Below are positions 10,336 through 22,206 of a DNA stretch of 64,000 nt, piece after piece; positions within the stretch are counted from its first letter, which is position 1; each line of letters begins with the position of its first letter. The DNA comes from Avena insularis. Its lineage: Eukaryota; Streptophyta; Magnoliopsida; Poales; Poaceae. The notes under the pieces were generated by a model, which saw only the letters and a list, made by a program, of their open reading frames with translations, was not told the DNA's origin and searched no databases. Both the position numbers and the translations under genes were made by a program. The stretch covers positions 375,087,331 to 375,151,330 of the forward strand of contig CM042688.1 of NCBI GenBank assembly GCA_023614405.1, written 5' to 3'.

Positions 10336-11587
10336 CCCTAGCTCCGTTTCCGTCCCTCTTTCGCTTCATAACTTTCCTTATTGATTAAAAACTGCAAAAA
10401 TATAGTTGGATAGTATTTTTGCGGAACTTTTCTTACTAGAACTGTTACCTATTTGAAAACAGACTCTACAGGTCACTGAATTTGGTCCTTGATAAAATTT
10501 TCTGGAGTTATCACTTGAATAACATCAATATCTTCATCTTCATATACTTATTACTTGAGTCATAAAACCTTTCACTTTCTCATTACACCATTTTCTCCAC
10601 TAACCTGGAAATTTATTTCACACAAAACTTCACACAGTTCTTATTAGCAACATTAGAATAAGTGAAGTGATAAAATCTTTTGAGATCAAATTCAACTGAA
10701 AACCATCAAAGCACAAGCTACTGTAGCAACTCCTTCCGAAACCCAAAAAGAATTTAAAAAGGAAATCAATTAAAGAAGCAAATGCAAGAGTGGCAAAATC
10801 TGTCAAACCAGACTAGCAGGTAAAGATCAATTTTTTCGAAAATCTTCTGTTGCTCAAATCAAAAAGTGCAAAACTAATGAAAGTTAAATAACAACCTAGG
10901 GCAGAAGCAAAAAAATTACAGATCAATGCGACATACAGAGATCTCTCACGAATTTTTACGGTGAAGCACAAAAATCTGTTTCGGGACAGCAACTTCCCCA
11001 AATCTTACTTCTCTCTCATTAGAGGTTGATCTTGACATAAAAACCAAACAAAAAGGATAAGGAGAGGTTATTACCAAAGTAATAACGTCCAAGACTCAAA
11101 GAAAAACAAAAACAAACTGAAAACACAAATAAATTGGGTTGTCTCCCAAACTTTCTTTATAGCCATTAAGATGGTCGTGGTAATTTTGATGATGCTCACT
11201 TAGGAATATGAATTGAAGTGAAAGAGAGCATTACGAAGAAAAAATACACACATTTAAGTCTAACCCACTTCCTATGCAAGGGAATTTTCTAAACAAACAA
11301 GTTGTTGAAACCGGAGGATACAAGCATAGGAAGGTAAAAGGAGTGCAACATAAAAACTTTCATCATAAAACGAGGAAACTTGATATTATTGAGATACATA
11401 GGAACACTTTTTCCTCTCTCATAGTAACTTTCAGTATCATGCATAAACTTAACAATATAACTATCACAAGGGCCATCGTCACAATGATCACTTATTCTAA
11501 TAGAAAACACAGGAATACTAGCTCTCATAACACTACTTTGTGAGACAATATTAGAGGTATCCTTACAAAGGATAGTGTGTCCCTCTT
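10336..11587. other. Element G interior between gag and the accessory promoter
   Basis: AT-rich, no coding frame I can assign. In element orientation it lies downstream of the gag stop and could hold an intron used to express the accessory ORF. Pol is absent where it would be expected. Confidence 0.5.
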
Positions 11588-12640
11588 CTACATATTTAGT
11601 GACAAGTCTTTCACATTTGCTATTATAGGTTCATCAACCATTTGTTTATCATGTTCAACAACTTTGCTTATACTTTCATCAACCATACTAGCTATCATAG
11701 GATGTTCCTTTATCTTAACTAGGAAAGGCATTTTCTCAATATAAGGTTCAGGTAAAACATGATTAGCTGTACAAACTTCAGTATTTCTTGCAGGAACACT
11801 CTTAGCAATATCTTTATAAGGTTCATGATACTTATTCCACTTCTTTTTAGGCACTTCAATGTAGGAAGCAAAAGCCTTAAAGTAAGAAGCAATAGCTTGA
11901 GAGTCTAGACCATAAGCATTTTTAATATTTTGAAAGTCATCAGTTCCCATAAAAGATTCAATGCATTCATAATCATAATTTATACTTGACTTTCTAACTT
12001 TGTCATTCTCCCAAGCTTCAGCATTGTCTTGAATACGGTCCAGGAGATCCCATTTAGCCCCTTCTTCCATGCGAGTGAATGATCCAGCACAAGAAGCATC
12101 CAATAAATCCTTATCATGAAGAGAAAGCCTTGCATAAAAGTTATTGATAATAATATTGTTGGAGAGCTCATGAATGGGACATTTGAGCATTAATAACTTC
12201 AATCGCCCCCAAGCTTGAGCTGTACTCTCTCCATCAAGAGGCCAAAAGTTTTATATTTGATTCCGATCTTTATGAATCTCACTAGGAGGATAAAACTTTG
12301 AATAAAAGAGAGGCACTGTTTCCTCCCATTCAAGAGCTTGACCATTCTTCAACAGCTTAAACCATTCCTCATCTCTTCCTTTCAGTGACAACGAGAATAA
12401 CTTCTTCTTAACTTGATATGTAGTAATACTTGCACACTTGAACAACCCGCATAATTTGTGTATAAAGAGCAAATGATCACTGGGATGGACAGTTCCATCC
12501 CCAACATAGTAGTTATCCATAACATGATCAATAATTCTTGTAGGTATTTTAAAAGCATCATTCTCAAAAGGTGGTGGTTCATCTACTACCTTAGCAGTGG
12601 TAGTAGCTTTACCAAATAAGAAACTCAGCAAATTATCCAT
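11588..12640 (-). pseudogene. Element G gag (capsid), one in-frame stop
   Basis: A 351-codon reading frame starts MDNLLSFLFGKATTTAKVVD at 12640. It includes the retrotransposon gag core (DEEWFKLLKNGQALEWEE and FYSKFYPPSEIHKDRNQI). One TAA at 12251-12253 interrupts it, in a place where the frame otherwise continues unchanged (NFWPLDGES, AQAWGRLKLLMLKCPIHE). It then proceeds through FYARLSLHDKDLLD to a stop at 11588. No zinc knuckle or protease follows. Gag would build the particle that packages the element RNA. The ATG is about 80 bp inside the primer-binding site, a sensible distance for the first ORF. Confidence 0.8.
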
Positions 12641-12726
12641 AACAAAAATACAGCAACTAACAGAAGTAAAAAATACTCACAGTAGAAGTTTCCTTTACCA
12701 GTTCCACTCTCCAATAGCGCTTCACT

Positions 12727-12743
12727 CCCCGGCAACGACGCCA
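12727..12743 (-). other. Primer-binding site of element G (tRNA-Asp type)
   Basis: Minus strand TGGCGTCGTTGCCGGGG, eleven bases inside the 5' LTR. It matches the tRNA-Asp complement used by Athila-lineage elements, apart from one base (T for the usual C). Confidence 0.8.
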
Positions 12744-12754
12744 GAAAATAGTCT

Positions 12755-14097
12755 TGATGACCCACAAGTATAGGGGGCGTATCGCAGTATTTTCGATAAG
12801 TAAGAGTGTCAAACCCAACGAGGAGGAGAAGGTGCTGGCTAGTGGTATGGATCAGGAATTCTTTGCAAATACTTAGCAAACGGATTTTTAGGGGGTTTTG
12901 ATAAAGCAAGTAAACAAAGTACGTGTAAATAAAAGACAGTAGGAATAAATGCAGCTAATGTACCAACCTTCCTAGGACTAATACATACTTGTGATTATAC
13001 CCCTTGTAGACATTCGTAAGTACAAGAAAGTAATTAAGAACCTAACCACAACTTTAAATCTATGACCCTTACATCCCTTGTGCAATGGTTTCCTAACGGG
13101 CGTTCAGGTTTCTGTCACACTGGCAACCCCTACGATTAGTAGCCAAATACACAATGCATTACCCTTGGCCCATATAGGTGAATTGTCATGTAGTCGATGT
13201 TCACATGACACCACTAGAAGAAGTACACCACAACTTAAATATCAAACTATTGAATCTTTCTCAACACAATTCCACTACTAACAACATGACTTCTCCCATG
13301 TCCTCAAGAACAAAACGAAATACTCACAAGAATCATATGGATCATGATCATAGATGGAATAATGATGTATAACAATCTGAACATAAATGATAATTCAATG
13401 GTTCACTCAATAGCATCAACTACACAGAGTAATCAACACCGGGAAAGTTTCTCCTAAGAACTATGTAAGATTCAACCCAATTGTTACAACAATATGGAGA
13501 TGGTGATGAGGGTGCTGATGGTGATGATGGTGGTGATGATGATGATCCCGATGAAGTCCAGCTTGATGGTGGTGTTGATGGCGACGATCTCCCCTCTCCG
13601 GGAAGGAATTCCCCCGGCAGAAATCTGTCTGCCGGAGAGATCTTTCTCTCTCAGTGTTTTCTGCCCCGCAGAGGCGGCGGAATCTTTCTGTGGTTGCTCC
13701 CCGAGTATTAGGGTTTCGGGAGGATTATGTACGCCAGAGGGGAGAGCCAGAGGTGGGCCAGGGCGGCCACACCACCTAGTGGCATCGCCTAGGCTGGCCC
13801 GTGCCAGGGGGTGGTGTGGGCCCCCTGTGGCCCATCTCCACTCCTCCTTCTGGCTTCCTTCGTCTTCTGGAAAAATAGGATTTTCCGTATATTTTTCCGG
13901 ATTTTCAGATCTTCACGAATTTTGCATCCAAACAACACCTTTTCCATCGGAATCCTGACTGCAGCGGTCCATGCTCCAAAAGTCATCAACCATGCAAAAA
14001 CAGATGAAATAACATAAGTATCATTTCTTAATATGAAATATATCAATGAATAATAGTAAATTATGACATAGAATAGTGATGTGTAATGGACGTATCA
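12755..14097 (-). repeat. Element G 5' LTR (1343 bp)
   Basis: Same termini as the 3' LTR but shorter: about 165 bp are missing around 12957-12965. The TATA position, TATATAA in the partner, reads as GTACATAAT on the minus strand (near 13722-13730). The hairpin arms at 13764-13788 and 13797-13822 remain. This is the LTR that would drive transcription. Confidence 0.9.
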
Positions 14098-14102
14098 AGG
14101 AG
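14098..14102. repeat. Target-site duplication of element G, right copy (AGGAG)
   Basis: Matches 6282-6286 exactly. Confidence 0.95.
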
Positions 14103-14690
14103 TGTTCCAGGCGTGAGCCCTTCCACGAATTGGTACACGAGCTCGTCGGCGCGGTCGCCCTTTAGGGTTTCCCTCACCCTCATCCATCTGGCAAGGTTCT
14201 CCATCCCTTTGAACGCATCTGGCCAGATCGAAGATGGTGACGACACCGACAAAGTGTGACCTGCGCATCTCTAACGCTCGGGGAAGCCAAGCGTATTTGC
14301 GGGGTCCTTTCACCTTTATATACTGCACAGGGGCAGTTTCGGTGGGCCTTGAAATTTCCTGATCTGACCCACCATACTCCAAAGAGAGGTATGACCCAGA
14401 TCCTTCCGTGAACGTGTCCTGCTCATAGGCGGTCCGTGCGGGGCTTGACGAATTTCTGACTTCCTGGGAGCAAGGATCCGAGTCAGTTTTGCCGATGAAG
14501 ATGTGGATGTCTCCAAAGGGGATGATGGAGCAGCGTGTGGGGTTCGTCTTCGCCGGTACCCAAAACTCATCTGGACGAACGATCGGGACGTTGCCAGAGA
14601 AATGAACGCGACCGATGGCTACGGTATTGCCGATTCTTGCAAAGAGATTGGACGTCACCCGGTGTAGAGCTCGAAGCGCCTCTTGCCCCA
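14098..14690 (-). pseudogene. Element A gag, N-terminal part
   Basis: Just inside the primer site the frame starts MGQEALRALHRVTSNLFARI and contains IGNTVAIGRVHFSGNVPIV. This parallels the start of element B's gag (IGETIVVGRILYASDVPLIV). An acidic linker follows. Near 14200 the sensible reading shifts frame to AFKGMENLARWMRV and VYQFVEGLTPGTLL, a capsid-like stretch that resumes across element G at 6265. No stop occurs in the first 190 codons. Gag would act as the structural particle protein. Confidence 0.7.
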
Positions 14691-14704
14691 TGGTGGGCGC
14701 CAAC
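14685..14704 (-). other. Primer-binding site of element A
   Basis: Minus strand GTTGGCGCCCACCATGGGGC abuts the LTR end. Element B has a close variant at 24751-24769, supporting common Tat-type ancestry. Confidence 0.75.
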
Positions 14705-15251
14705 TGTCGTGATATTGCCGACGAGTACACCATGGAGGGATCCTCACAGTGCGTGTTTAGAGATGTGGGGTAAGATGGAGAGTTGGCGGGTACGAGGTAA
14801 CATATCTTACCTAGGTTCAAGTCCCACAATGGTGGCGGAACTCTACTCCTGCTATAAATAACTATAATGGCAATACACTGAGTTACAGAGATAGGTTCGT
14901 TGTGCAAGGTGTTGCGCGTTGTACGCTGCAATCTATGAGGTTATGCCCAAAAGGCTCCCGTAGGCCGGCTTATAAAGGCGCCAAGACCTAGGTTTTACAG
15001 GGAAGGTCCTTGCTGGACAAGGTAAAGAGTCCTACACCTACACGAACTAGTCTTTGGTGTCTTGTACTCCAAGGATACGAGTATGTCGGTGAATCATACG
15101 TAGCCTTCCTTTATCCGGCATGGGCCTCCCTACAGGATCCGTCTAACTGGGTCGCCCAGCAGGCCATAGGCCTTGCTAGGAACAATGGGCCACCAGGGTT
15201 AGGCGAATTGGTGACATGCTATGAGGATACCCATATAGCATATCCCCAACA
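14705..15251 (-). repeat. Element A 5' LTR (547 bp)
   Basis: In element orientation it starts TGTTGGGGATATGCTATATG and ends AATATCACGACA, with TG...CA termini. A TTTATA box lies on the minus strand near 14970-14977. There is no partner LTR in the window. The bases ATATC after 15251 are the expected target duplication but the left partner is lost. Confidence 0.85.
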
Positions 15252-15615
15252 ATATCCCCGCAAGATCTGCCAAGTACCAGCTATGTAATGCAATATCTTC
15301 AGCCTCGGCATCGTCACCAGCTTGGACGCTTGTTGGCTCTTCAATTACTGGAGCGTGTATGACACGCGGGCCTGCAAGTATACCTATGTGTGCATTTCAG
15401 TTTGCAAAAGTATCACGAACAATGCAGTTGTAAGTAATTTATAAAATTTACTTTTAAATAACGGGACTCACTCCACTTGTTTGGTTCCTAGACAAGAACA
15501 TCTCCTCATCGTTCTATCATGGCGTATATGTGATCAATAGAACCACTGATTAGACTTTTGGCAATGGCATCAACATACGTTGATGGTGCAAGATAGTTGT
15601 TTCGAAGGATAATCC
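15252..15615 (-). pseudogene. Host-like gene fragment, 3' portion (split by element E)
   Basis: On the minus strand the frame ILRNNYLAPSTYVDAIAKS runs from the element E insertion site at 15615 to a TGA near 15525. Reading across the site with one AATCC copy removed, it joins smoothly to FEKFIATIDFPSQRDW at 23840-23930. Further left, HAPVIEEPTSVQAGDD (about 15290-15350) could be another exon after an acceptor CTTGCAG. The pattern of this gene faintly recalls the DUF295 domain of plant F-box proteins, but I would not name it without a search. Element A interrupts or ends it at 15251. Confidence 0.45.
15611..15615. repeat. Target-site duplication of element E, left copy (AATCC)
   Basis: Repeated at 23835-23839. 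Confidence 0.9.
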
Positions 15616-17270
15616 AGAAGGGAATATGCCCGAGAGGCATTAATAAAGTGGTTATTATCTTATTCCATATTTATGATAAATGTTTATTTTACATGCTAGA
15701 ATTGTATTGATCGGAAACATCAATACATGTGTGTTTAATAAACAAAAAGGGTTCCTAGTTATGCCTCTCTTATATACTAGCTTGTTGATTAACAAGATGA
15801 TCAAGGTTTCCTTATCATGGACATTGGATGTTGTTAATAACAAGGTCACACCATTGGTGGAATGATGTGATGAACATTCATCCGAAGTATAGAATTACGA
15901 TCAAAGTCATTATGTTTATATTGCTATAACATCATACGAAGTAATCTTAGTCCTTAGACCATGAGATCATGTTAATTGCTAACACCGGAAGAGTATCTTG
16001 ATAACATCAAACGTCACACTGTAACAGGGTGACTATAAAGGTGGTTTTAGTGCTACGAAGGTGTTATGTTGAGGCTCATGGATCAAGAGTGGGATTTGTC
16101 CATCCTGATGACGGATAGATATACTCTGGGCCCTCTCGGTGATATCACATTGAAATAGCTTGCAAGCAAGTGATATGATCACTAGAATGTTATATCACGG
16201 GAATGAGAAAAGAGTGCATGTCGGTAACGAGATCAAACTAGGTATGGAGATACCGATGATCGAATCTCGGACATGTAATATATCACGAGACAAAGGGATT
16301 TAGTTACTAGCATTAAAGGTTCTCACGATCACAGAAGTCATCGTTGAATGTGTAGGAGTCAGTATGGATCTCCAGGTCCCGCTTCTGATTATTGACTTGA
16401 GAGGGGTCTCGATCATGTCTACATTATTCGCGAACCGTAGGGTGACACACTTAAGGGATACCGACACCATTTGGAGCAAATATGTTTCAGATAAAGATTT
16501 AAGAAAGCGCTGGAATTATTTCAATAGACACCAAAACTGTTTCGGGTAAAATTGCTGAAATTGGTTCTGCATGTAATATTGAAATGTTGCAGGGGGTTTT
16601 ATGTGAATGTTTGTTAATTAAAGTAATTAACAAAATTCTGAATAAAACTAATAAAAGAGTTTTATTAAATGAGAGAGCATTAAATTTGGAGAAATTTAAT
16701 GCATTTAAAGTGGAGACTTTAATGGAGAATGTGAAGAGGCAAATTTATGTGGAGTGGGTTACCACCACATGAATGGGGGAGGTGAAGGGTCACCTCCATG
16801 GGGCGCTGGCCATGGGAGGGGTACCATCCCCTCCTCCTATAAAAGGCCCCCCCTCTCCTCACTTCTCTCACACACCTCCTTGTGAAGGATCTCTCTCCCC
16901 CTCTAGAATTATTCCCCCATGGTCTCGGATTAGCGAGATACATGTTCCCGGTGGCATTTCGTCTGGAAGGAGTTGCTACTTCTGCTGGATCGCTGGAGTG
17001 AGGAGGTGGAGGTTGTCCGGTGGCTTGAACGTGTGTGCGAGTACGGATGCGCTGCTGAGTTGCGGCGCTCGGACTTCCTCACGATCTTGAGATCGGCAAG
17101 TGTACGACTACATCAACCACGAGTTCTTACTCGTTAACAAAACTCGTTGTCTTCGAGGGTAAGTTCTCGATGGATGTATGTCCACCCGTTGCTTTGTACC
17201 TAGTAGATAGATCTTGGCGTGTAGTTCTCATCATAGGATTTTTTTTGTTTTTAATGCTGCGGACCCAACA
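15616..17270 (+). repeat. Element E 5' LTR (1655 bp)
   Basis: Ends GGACCCAACA before the primer site. The first base of the TG terminus is mutated (AGAAGGG instead of the TGAAGGG seen in LTR2). It holds a TATAAAAG box at 16838-16845. Confidence 0.9.
16838..16845 (+). promoter_or_regulatory. TATA box in element E 5' LTR
   Basis: TATAAAAG following a GC-rich block and preceding a CT-rich leader, the usual LTR core promoter. The same box in LTR2 is at 23401-23408. Confidence 0.7.
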
Positions 17271-17271
17271 G

Positions 17272-17283
17272 TGGTATCAGAGC
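17272..17283 (+). other. Primer-binding site of element E
   Basis: TGGTATCAGAGC, complementary to the 3' end of initiator tRNA-Met, one base after the LTR. Confidence 0.9.
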
Positions 17284-20200
17284 CTGATCTATGCGTAGGT
17301 GCTTAGCACGGGTAGTACGCATATGTTTATATGTGGGCGATGATAATCATGTTATTGCTTCTTTCATGTATTTTGGATATTGGTGGCATAGTGGGATGAA
17401 GCGGCCCGGACCAACCTTACATGTCATCGTACATGAGACCGGTTCCACGACTGACATGCAACTTGTTTTGCATAAGTGGCTGGCGGGTGTCTGTCTCTCC
17501 TACTATAGTCAATATCTGATTTACAACGAGTTGCTAATAACTTAGTTATCCTCGTTGTGGTTCATGTTCGTATGTAAGAACGGTTCTATCTTCGAAAGCC
17601 CTAAGCCACGTAAAACTTGCAATTGATAAATTAGAGGCGTCTAGTTTAGATTGTTGCTGGGCTAGTATCTTGATATGGTATTGTTGTAAGTATATGTATG
17701 ATGGATACTCTTACAACACATTCAACGTGTAAATTCCATGGACCTTGGCCTTACACACAAAGGAATGATAAAGATCATACCACGATGCAAATGATAGAGA
17801 TCAAATGCATGGACCATATCATCTCACTTTACACATTAGATGTTAGCATCTTATACTGCTAGTTTGGCGCTTTCTGTAGCATTGTAAGATGATCCCTCAT
17901 TTAAATATCAAGATAAAATGTGTTCTTCCTTAAGTATGCACCGTTCTATGGATCGTGTTTCGAGACATCACGTGATGATCGGGTGTTCTCAACTCTACGC
18001 TTTCATGCAACGGGTGTAAGACAGTTTTACACACGCGAATACAAAGGTTCTTACTTGGCGAGCCTAGCATGTATAGACATGGCCTTGGAACACGGACCGA
18101 AAGGTTAAGCATGAGTCATATAGTTGATGTGATGACCATATTGATGCTTGCCTTTGAAGCTACACCGACTCACGTGATGATCGGACTTGGTGTAGTGGAT
18201 TTGGTTCATGTAATCACCAAAAAGGCATGAGGGATGTCGTTTTTGAGTGGGAGTTCATTTCTAATTTGGATTAGTCAAACTCAATTTGTCATAAATTAAA
18301 TCAAAGTGAATTTGCATAGTTTGTTGTAGTCATTGGCATTCGTTTTCTACCTTATGCTTAGTTTTTATTTGAGATAATAGAATTATAGCATTTTGGATAT
18401 TTACTTTACGAACTGGTATCGTATTGTTTTGAATGTCAATTTAAAGTTTATAAGTCTTATTGCAAACTTTCAGCAAACTCTATTTACTCCATGAAGTTTA
18501 ATAAGTAGTATTAAATCAAGAGTAAGAATTCCAATGATAGTATCTAAAGTATCATGTTTGCCTCCATGATTATTGATATTCAAAAGTTGTTTTAATATCA
18601 AGATTATATTGGAGCTGAAAATTGTTTCAGAAACCATCATGTGTGAAAGATATTGTGATATCTGAAACAATGTTTTTTGGTTGCATTATGATAGAGTATA
18701 ATTTAGCAAAATACATGTTCTCATATTGTATGAGAATTTGTGAAGGATGGAGATGTTAGGCATCCGAATCTACCAAAAAGGTTTTGGGAACTGATATTAT
18801 ACTCGCGATTCTTCCTTATAGGCTATAGTAGCTTGATCATGAAAGTTGTCATGATAAGGATGAATAGAAGATGTAAGTAAAATGTTTACTACACTAATAG
18901 ATTACTAAAGAATGGATTTTTGAAAGAACACCAAACATTTGATGATGGTGATCCATTTCAAAGTGCAAGTCCAAAGGTATTAGTATTTGACTATATACAA
19001 GCTTTGTACCATGTGTCATGTTGATGACACCACTATTGATGTTGATAGATTATTTTAAAAGAAATGGAATTGCTGAAAGAGAATCTATAAAATATTTGGC
19101 AGAAAATAAAAGGTTGGAGATGTCCAACTTAGGTATATAGAAGATATACATGTTATGGCTATATTCCTTTCTTGTTAAACAATGTGGTTCTTAGGTATTG
19201 GATACCGAATTGGTTGGTATGAAGTGTCATACAGGACAATGCAATTCATGAACTACAATGGCCTAAGTAACCAGCAAGAGAATGAGTGATGATGTTCATC
19301 GAAAACAAACAAAGTGTTATTGTGTTTTTCGTTGTCATCAAACCAGGCCTTCAAGATTTGTTTAAATAATTGTTATTTTGTTCCGGTATTACGAGAACAA
19401 TGGCTGTTCAAATAATTACCGTATTCCATAAAGGATGGATGAACTTTTACCAGTCTAGTTGGAGAAATCACATCCATAAACACTATTGCTAAAATGTCGC
19501 AAGACAAATGATTGAAAGATCACTTATGAAGTGACATCGCTGTTTGAATTATATTTGAAAGAAAACATATAGAAACTCCATGTTGATGGAATTTTGGAGT
19601 CCTTGACTTTGATCAATTGACGCATGTGAGACTTTACTCGAGATAATTGAAACTCCGTTCATAGGCCAGAGAGGAACAGATGACTAGCTTATTGGAAATT
19701 GTGCATGCTGATATGCATAAGTCCATTATCCGTAGCCATATGCGATGGATCTTTTTGCTTCATATGCTTTCTCCGAAAATTTGAGTGAATATATCTGTAT
19801 ATTTACTTAACAAGGAAGAAGTATGAAACATTTGAAAATTGTTCAAAGACTTTCAAGATGAAGTGGAAAATCATTGTAACAAGAAAATAAAGAGTTTATG
19901 ATTCGATCGTAAAGGAAGGTATTTGAGTTACATGTTTAGAAAAAACACCTAAGACTTGAGGAATTGTTCCATGATTTGTGTTTCCCGATAAACCATAGGA
20001 GTATGGCATATTCAAGAGATAAAATCAAACCATGTTTGACATGGTAAGATCAAGGGTGTCATTTATAAAACTGCCATTATGTTTTAAGGATTGAAGCTTT
20101 AGAGACTTCCGCTTTTACACTGAAAGGAGTACCATCATGATCCGTTGAAATGACACTATATAAGTTATGTATTGGGATAAAACCCGAATTGTCTTTTCTT

Positions 20201-22195
20201 AAATTTTGGTATGCTATGCATAAGTAAAATGTTTACAACCAAAGTCGGATAAGCACGTCTTGTAGGTTATCCCAAAGAATTTGTTGGGAATTTCTCCATA
20301 ACACCGAGGACGAAAGAGTTTATTACTTGGAATGTCAAGTTTCTTGAGAAGGAATTTTTCGTGAAAAGTTAAGTGGGAGGACAATAGAACTTTGATAAGG
20401 TTGTTGAACCTTAGCTATATGTGCTAAGTAGCGCTTGGAAAGTGTCCCGGTGGCGGCCACAATGCTCATGGCTCTCGTGATTACAAAAGGTGTGATCTCG
20501 GAGATTAGAGTTCCTATAGAACCGTGTGGGTCGGTAAGAATCAAATAGTAAGATTTGATAAGCAAGTCGTTATTGTTTTGACAATGATGAACCGACTACA
20601 TTCAAAGAAGCGATGATGGGCCCTGACTCCATAAAATGACTAGAAGTCATAGAATCCATGATAGTATCCATACACGAGAAAACAAGTTTCTGAACTTGAA
20701 AGACCCTCCGGAAAGGCGTGAAGCCTATCGGTCGTGTTTGGATCTATAAAGAAATAGACATGGATGTTTAACATCTATGAAATAGTCGACATGTCAGAAA
20801 GAAGTTTACGACAATGTTCAAGGAGTTGACTATGACAAGATTTGATCTTTCATAGCGATATTTAGTCTTGACGGATTAATGTAGCAACCACTACATATAA
20901 TTTGATGTATGATAGTTGAACAAACAAAACAATGTTCTTCTAATAGAATGGTTACCTAGGACGTGTACAAGACACGGTCCGAAGGGTTTTGTTAATTCAA
21001 AGGGTGCTAAAAGGGCATGTAAACTTCAATAGTTGAAGTAAGCATAGCGGAGTTGGAATTTTCACCATGATGAAACTGTTAAAAGAGTTTAAATTCATTG
21101 GAGATGATGAAGATGCTTGCATTTGCAAGAAATTAAGTGGGAGCGCTGAAACATATTTCTAATACATTATGTAGAGGACATATTGTTGATTGGAAATGAT
21201 GTATCTTGAATTGACACAAGTTAAGGATTTCATTAAAATAAGATTTCGATGAAAGACTTGGGCAAACCCATAATATTAGGCATCAATATCTATATGGATA
21301 GATTAAGGCGCTAATATGGTTGTGCCAGACATACATATATAAGATATTGAAAGGGTTCAATATGAGATATTGAAAGGGTTCAATATGAGATATTGAAAGG
21401 GTTCAATATGGAAACAACAAGAAAGGTTCTTGCTGCATGGAAAGGATTGTATCAAGATTCAAGTGTTTCAACATTTGGTGAGTAAAATCACATGGAAATT
21501 TTGATCGATTATACCATGATATGTATATATCCAGAATGTCCTATGCTCTAAATGTTATGAGCATATACCAGAATGATTCATAAGATGATCATTGGACAAT
21601 AGTGAAGATATTCTTATGAGCTTTGGAAGAACTAAGAATATATAATGTATAAGTGACAAATAGTTAAAGGTAGTTCATTGTAAAGTGTTACATTGATACT
21701 AGTTTTGCCACAAGATACAAATTAAATTTATCTCAATTTAGACTATGGGTGGCACAATATAATGGAAAGGATGTTCCATGATGGATTTGGATGAGTTCCA
21801 AAGTTGAGATATTGTGACAGATACTACAACAAAAGGCTAAGTATATGACTGCTATAGTAGCAGCATAGGAGGGCATTTGTGTTAAGTAGTTTGTTATCAA
21901 ACTACGTGTGGTTCAAAGTGGGCTAATACTATGAAGATATATTGTGTGACAATAATATCAACATATTTTGAGCCGAACAAACTAAAGGTCTCACCAGAGG
22001 ACCAAATTTATACAATGCCATCTCAATTGAGAATGAGTGATGCGTAGAGACGCAAAGACATGCAAATACAAACGGACCTGAAACTGTCAGATCCGGAGAT
22101 TATGTTAACCACTAGCAATGGCGTATATGCAACACCAGAAAGCCATAGGAGTTCAATATGCAAAGTTTTTCAAACTAGATTATTGACTCTAGTGC
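17284..22195 (+). pseudogene. Element E gag-pol, heavily degenerate
   Basis: No long frame remains. Piecewise translation recovers a pre-integrase/integrase start (LLEIVHAD-like, about 19690-19715) and KPNLSFLKFWYAMHK with its integrase tail (about 20190-20330). RT entry WLEAIES-like lies near 20640. The catalytic box is at 21165-21179 and reads Tyr-Val-Glu-Asp instead of Tyr-Val-Asp-Asp. An RNase H-like AKYMTAIVAA appears near 21840. Order integrase before RT is diagnostic of Ty1/copia. The stretch 17300-19600 should hold gag but is too decayed to read. The gene would have encoded a polyprotein for particle formation and cDNA integration. Confidence 0.75.
21342..21410 (+). repeat. Three perfect 23-bp tandem units in the RT region
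   Basis: AGATATTGAAAGGGTTCAAT followed by ATG occurs at 21342-21364, 21365-21387 and 21388-21410 without a mismatch. 23 is not a multiple of three, so the expansion also breaks the frame. Perfect copies in a decayed gene point to a recent slippage event. Confidence 0.95.
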
Positions 22196-22206
22196 AAGTG
22201 GGAGAC
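22196..22206 (+). other. Polypurine tract of element E
   Basis: AAGTGGGAGAC immediately before LTR2, the typical copia plus-strand primer. Confidence 0.85.

Larger units (their letters stand above)
6287..14097 (-). mobile_element. Element G: complete non-autonomous gypsy element (Athila/Sabrina-like)
   Basis: A 7.8-kb element with two LTRs (6287-7801 and 12755-14097) and termini TGATGACC...GTATCA. It has a polypurine tract beside the left LTR and a tRNA-Asp-type primer site beside the right one, which fixes its orientation as minus. It encodes gag (11588-12640) and a small ORF (9802-10134) but I see no protease, RT, RNase H or integrase in its 5-kb interior, so it would need enzymes in trans. 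It sits inside the gag of element A. The LTR and gag wording resembles the abundant Triticeae Sabrina/WHAM group; that family name is from memory, not a search. Confidence 0.85.
14098..15251 (-). mobile_element. Element A (Ty3/gypsy, Tat type), 5' part
   Basis: Carries the start of gag, the primer site and the 5' LTR of the element whose 3' part is 2830-6286. It was separated from that part by the insertion of G. Confidence 0.85.

Noticed and set aside
18470..18670. Short minus-strand frames within element E
   Set aside because: AT-rich chance frames in the decayed gag region.
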